A stretch of 64,000 nt of DNA from Catenaria anguillulae PL171. Taxonomy: Eukaryota > Blastocladiomycota > Blastocladiomycetes > Blastocladiales > Catenariaceae. Position 1 is the first letter of the stretch. Each line of letters opens with the position of its first letter. The notes beneath the pieces were generated by a model that was not told the DNA's origin, did not search any database, and saw nothing but the letters and a program-made list of their open reading frames with translations. This document shows, one piece after another, positions 62,599-64,000 of the stretch. Position numbers and translations under genes: made by a program. The DNA is taken from positions 1 to 64,000 of the forward strand of contig MCFL01000128.1 of NCBI GenBank assembly GCA_002102555.1, in the 5' to 3' direction.

Positions 62599-64000
62599 AT
62601 GACAGAACCGTCGGCGTCGGGTGATGGTCATTCGATGCATGACTCAAACCAAGATGAGAGCATGTCGTCTGGATCGCTCTACCTTTCGACGGACAATGGG
62701 CTCACGTTTGCACCCAAGACCAAGACGACAGAACCGATAACCGAGCCAGAGAACCTTTGCAATGAGGAAGGTCGACCTTTGAATGTGAGGCAGCTGAAGG
62801 CCCCGTGATCGGTATGTTTTGTTTTTCCAACCTGGTTTTGCCTGTGACTGCTGCTTCATCGCACTCTTGACATCCGTGAAACATGGTGGCAGACCGATTT
62901 CCCCCGGTCACCAGCAGACCGTCCAAACGTTGCGCGGAGGCACAGATACCACAAACCGATTCTCATCATCGAAAAAAAGCCTGTCGTGGTAACAGGGTTG
63001 CGCGGGTCATCCACGCTCCCCTCTGCATTTTCGACGCCACCGCGCCAACTTGAGTTGCACCTTCGGTCGCATCCTGGGAACGGAGCACGCGGCGGATGCC
63101 AACGACGCGTCGCGTTCTGGATGGCGAGCAACTATGGAAGGCTCACATTCACACTCGATCGCATCCGGTTGCTGCCAACTGGGGCAGTCACAATTGATGC
63201 GTTGACACAGGAGCCAGATCTACCGGATCATCATGGTGGAAGCAGCTTGGTCGAAGTCGAAACACTACGGAGCGGTATCAATGTCGAGTCACAACACCGC
63301 CTGTCACCATGGACGCTCCAGTTTGCAAATGACATGCTCGAGCACAAGTACAAGGAGTTTTCAAGACGTACAAACGAGTTTCCAGTGATTCTTTTCAGTG
63401 TACATATCAAATTCTTCCAACGTGCTGAACCCACAAGCCTGACTGACATTTCGTTATCGGCTCTACCTATTTGCTATCCGTGGACAGTGGGGTATTGCCA
63501 TTCCTGTTCTCGTTCAGCTTGTCATGATAATCCGTTCCTTGCTCGCCTTCTCTGAAGTCAAACTGAAATGCGGCAACATTCACGGAGACTGTGACACGTG
63601 CCATGATGTGGTTGCACTTTTGGTTGTCTTCACAACGGTTGCCCTGTTTTACTTTCTGGCCAACATGTTTCGAGGCAACGCCTGGCAGCATTCCCGATCG
63701 AAAATCCGACGGTGGTACACAGCTGTCTTTTTCTTGCTTGTTTCCACGCACTTGGCCGGTTGCTTGTGCCTTGCGAGATGCTCCGTTGACGAGGACGGAA
63801 CTACATTTGTCCATGCCTCCATCGTGTTCAGCGACTCGTGCCCGACTCTGCGAGAAGCTGCTTCGAGTCAGCCGGGGCAACGTGACAGCATTCAACGCTC
63901 GCTGTCATGGCTTGACACGGCCCTCCAAACTCGCCTGTCTGCAGCAAGCACATACATTTACTTGCTCGTTGCCGCAACCGCGTTACCCTTTCGCCTGACC
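62599..64000 (+). CDS. Membrane protein, partial at window edge, unrecognised
   Basis: Three exons join in phase: 62599-62784, 62893-63399 and 63488 to the window end, with introns of 108 nt (GTGAGG to GGCAG) and 88 nt (GTACAT to GACAG). The first 230 residues are hydrophilic and probably cytosolic. Exon 3 has at least three hydrophobic segments (GIAIPVLVQLVMIIRSLLAF, VVALLVVFTTVALFYFLANM, WYTAVFFLLVSTHLAGCLCL) with Cys-rich loops (KCGNIHGDCDTCHD), and a fourth starting near TYIYLLVAATALPF. Start ATG 62599 is the first in frame after a stop-rich region. I do not recognise the family. It lies 285 bp after the seven-helix gene on the same strand. Confidence 0.6.

Noticed and set aside
1-64000. 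CRISPR array, bacterial operons, riboswitches, rRNA genes
   Set aside because: No regular spaced repeats, no ribosome-binding sites or rRNA-like blocks; intron-containing eukaryotic genes throughout.

Overview
The window looks like nuclear DNA of a fungus. Its genes are split by short GT-AG introns (mostly 52-110 nt, donors often GTACGT or GTATGT, branch sites of the CTRAY type), intergenic gaps are small, and single-copy eukaryotic housekeeping genes sit side by side (NAA35, VPS52, CCT8, RAD5, HBS1, SPE2). A MORN-repeat gene resembling the radial-spoke protein RSPH10B suggests an organism with motile flagella, so a zoosporic fungus (Blastocladiomycota or Chytridiomycota) is my best guess. 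The species cannot be read from the sequence.

Layout. 1-11.85 kb is a nest of non-LTR retrotransposons and tRNA genes. It holds an edge-truncated copy of one family on the minus strand, tRNA-Gln(CTG), an ORF2 tail fragment, a 2.4-kb poly(A)-ended element carrying only an intact ORF1 and flanked by a 17-bp duplication, and a 7.36-kb element with both ORFs intact. That last element has inserted inside a tRNA-Leu(CAG) gene with an exact 18-bp duplication that largely rebuilds the tRNA. 12.0-24.1 kb holds NAA35, VPS52, a weak candidate gene, CCT8 and an unrecognised multi-pass membrane protein. 24.4-27.3 kb is a dead Ty3/gypsy pol relic. 27.8-34.3 kb holds an unrecognised small multi-exon gene, a SANT/Myb protein and RAD5. 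34.3-42.0 kb has no recognisable gene, but carries a 40-A run, a perfect 61-bp direct repeat and a tRNA-like sequence. 42.0-45.05 kb is HBS1. 45.215-48.930 kb is a complete PIF/Harbinger DNA transposon with near-perfect 34-bp inverted repeats, a DDE transposase and a Myb-like partner; it seems to split an older minus-strand reading frame. 49.4-64 kb holds a C2-domain protein with a Q/P-rich tail, S-adenosylmethionine decarboxylase, the RSPH10B-like protein, an F-box protein, a seven-helix membrane protein and a second membrane protein cut by the window edge.

Functional links. The cellular genes do not form one pathway. They cover N-terminal acetylation (NatC), endosome-to-Golgi tethering (GARP), chaperonin folding, replication-fork damage tolerance, ribosome rescue, polyamine synthesis, flagellar structure and ubiquitin targeting. 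The strongest unusual material is in the mobile elements: tRNA-targeted LINE insertion, a read-through ORF1-only LINE transcript that was reinserted, and a Harbinger insertion whose removal would rejoin a reading frame.

All exon limits were read by eye from splice motifs and protein similarity recalled from memory; nothing was searched or aligned by program.
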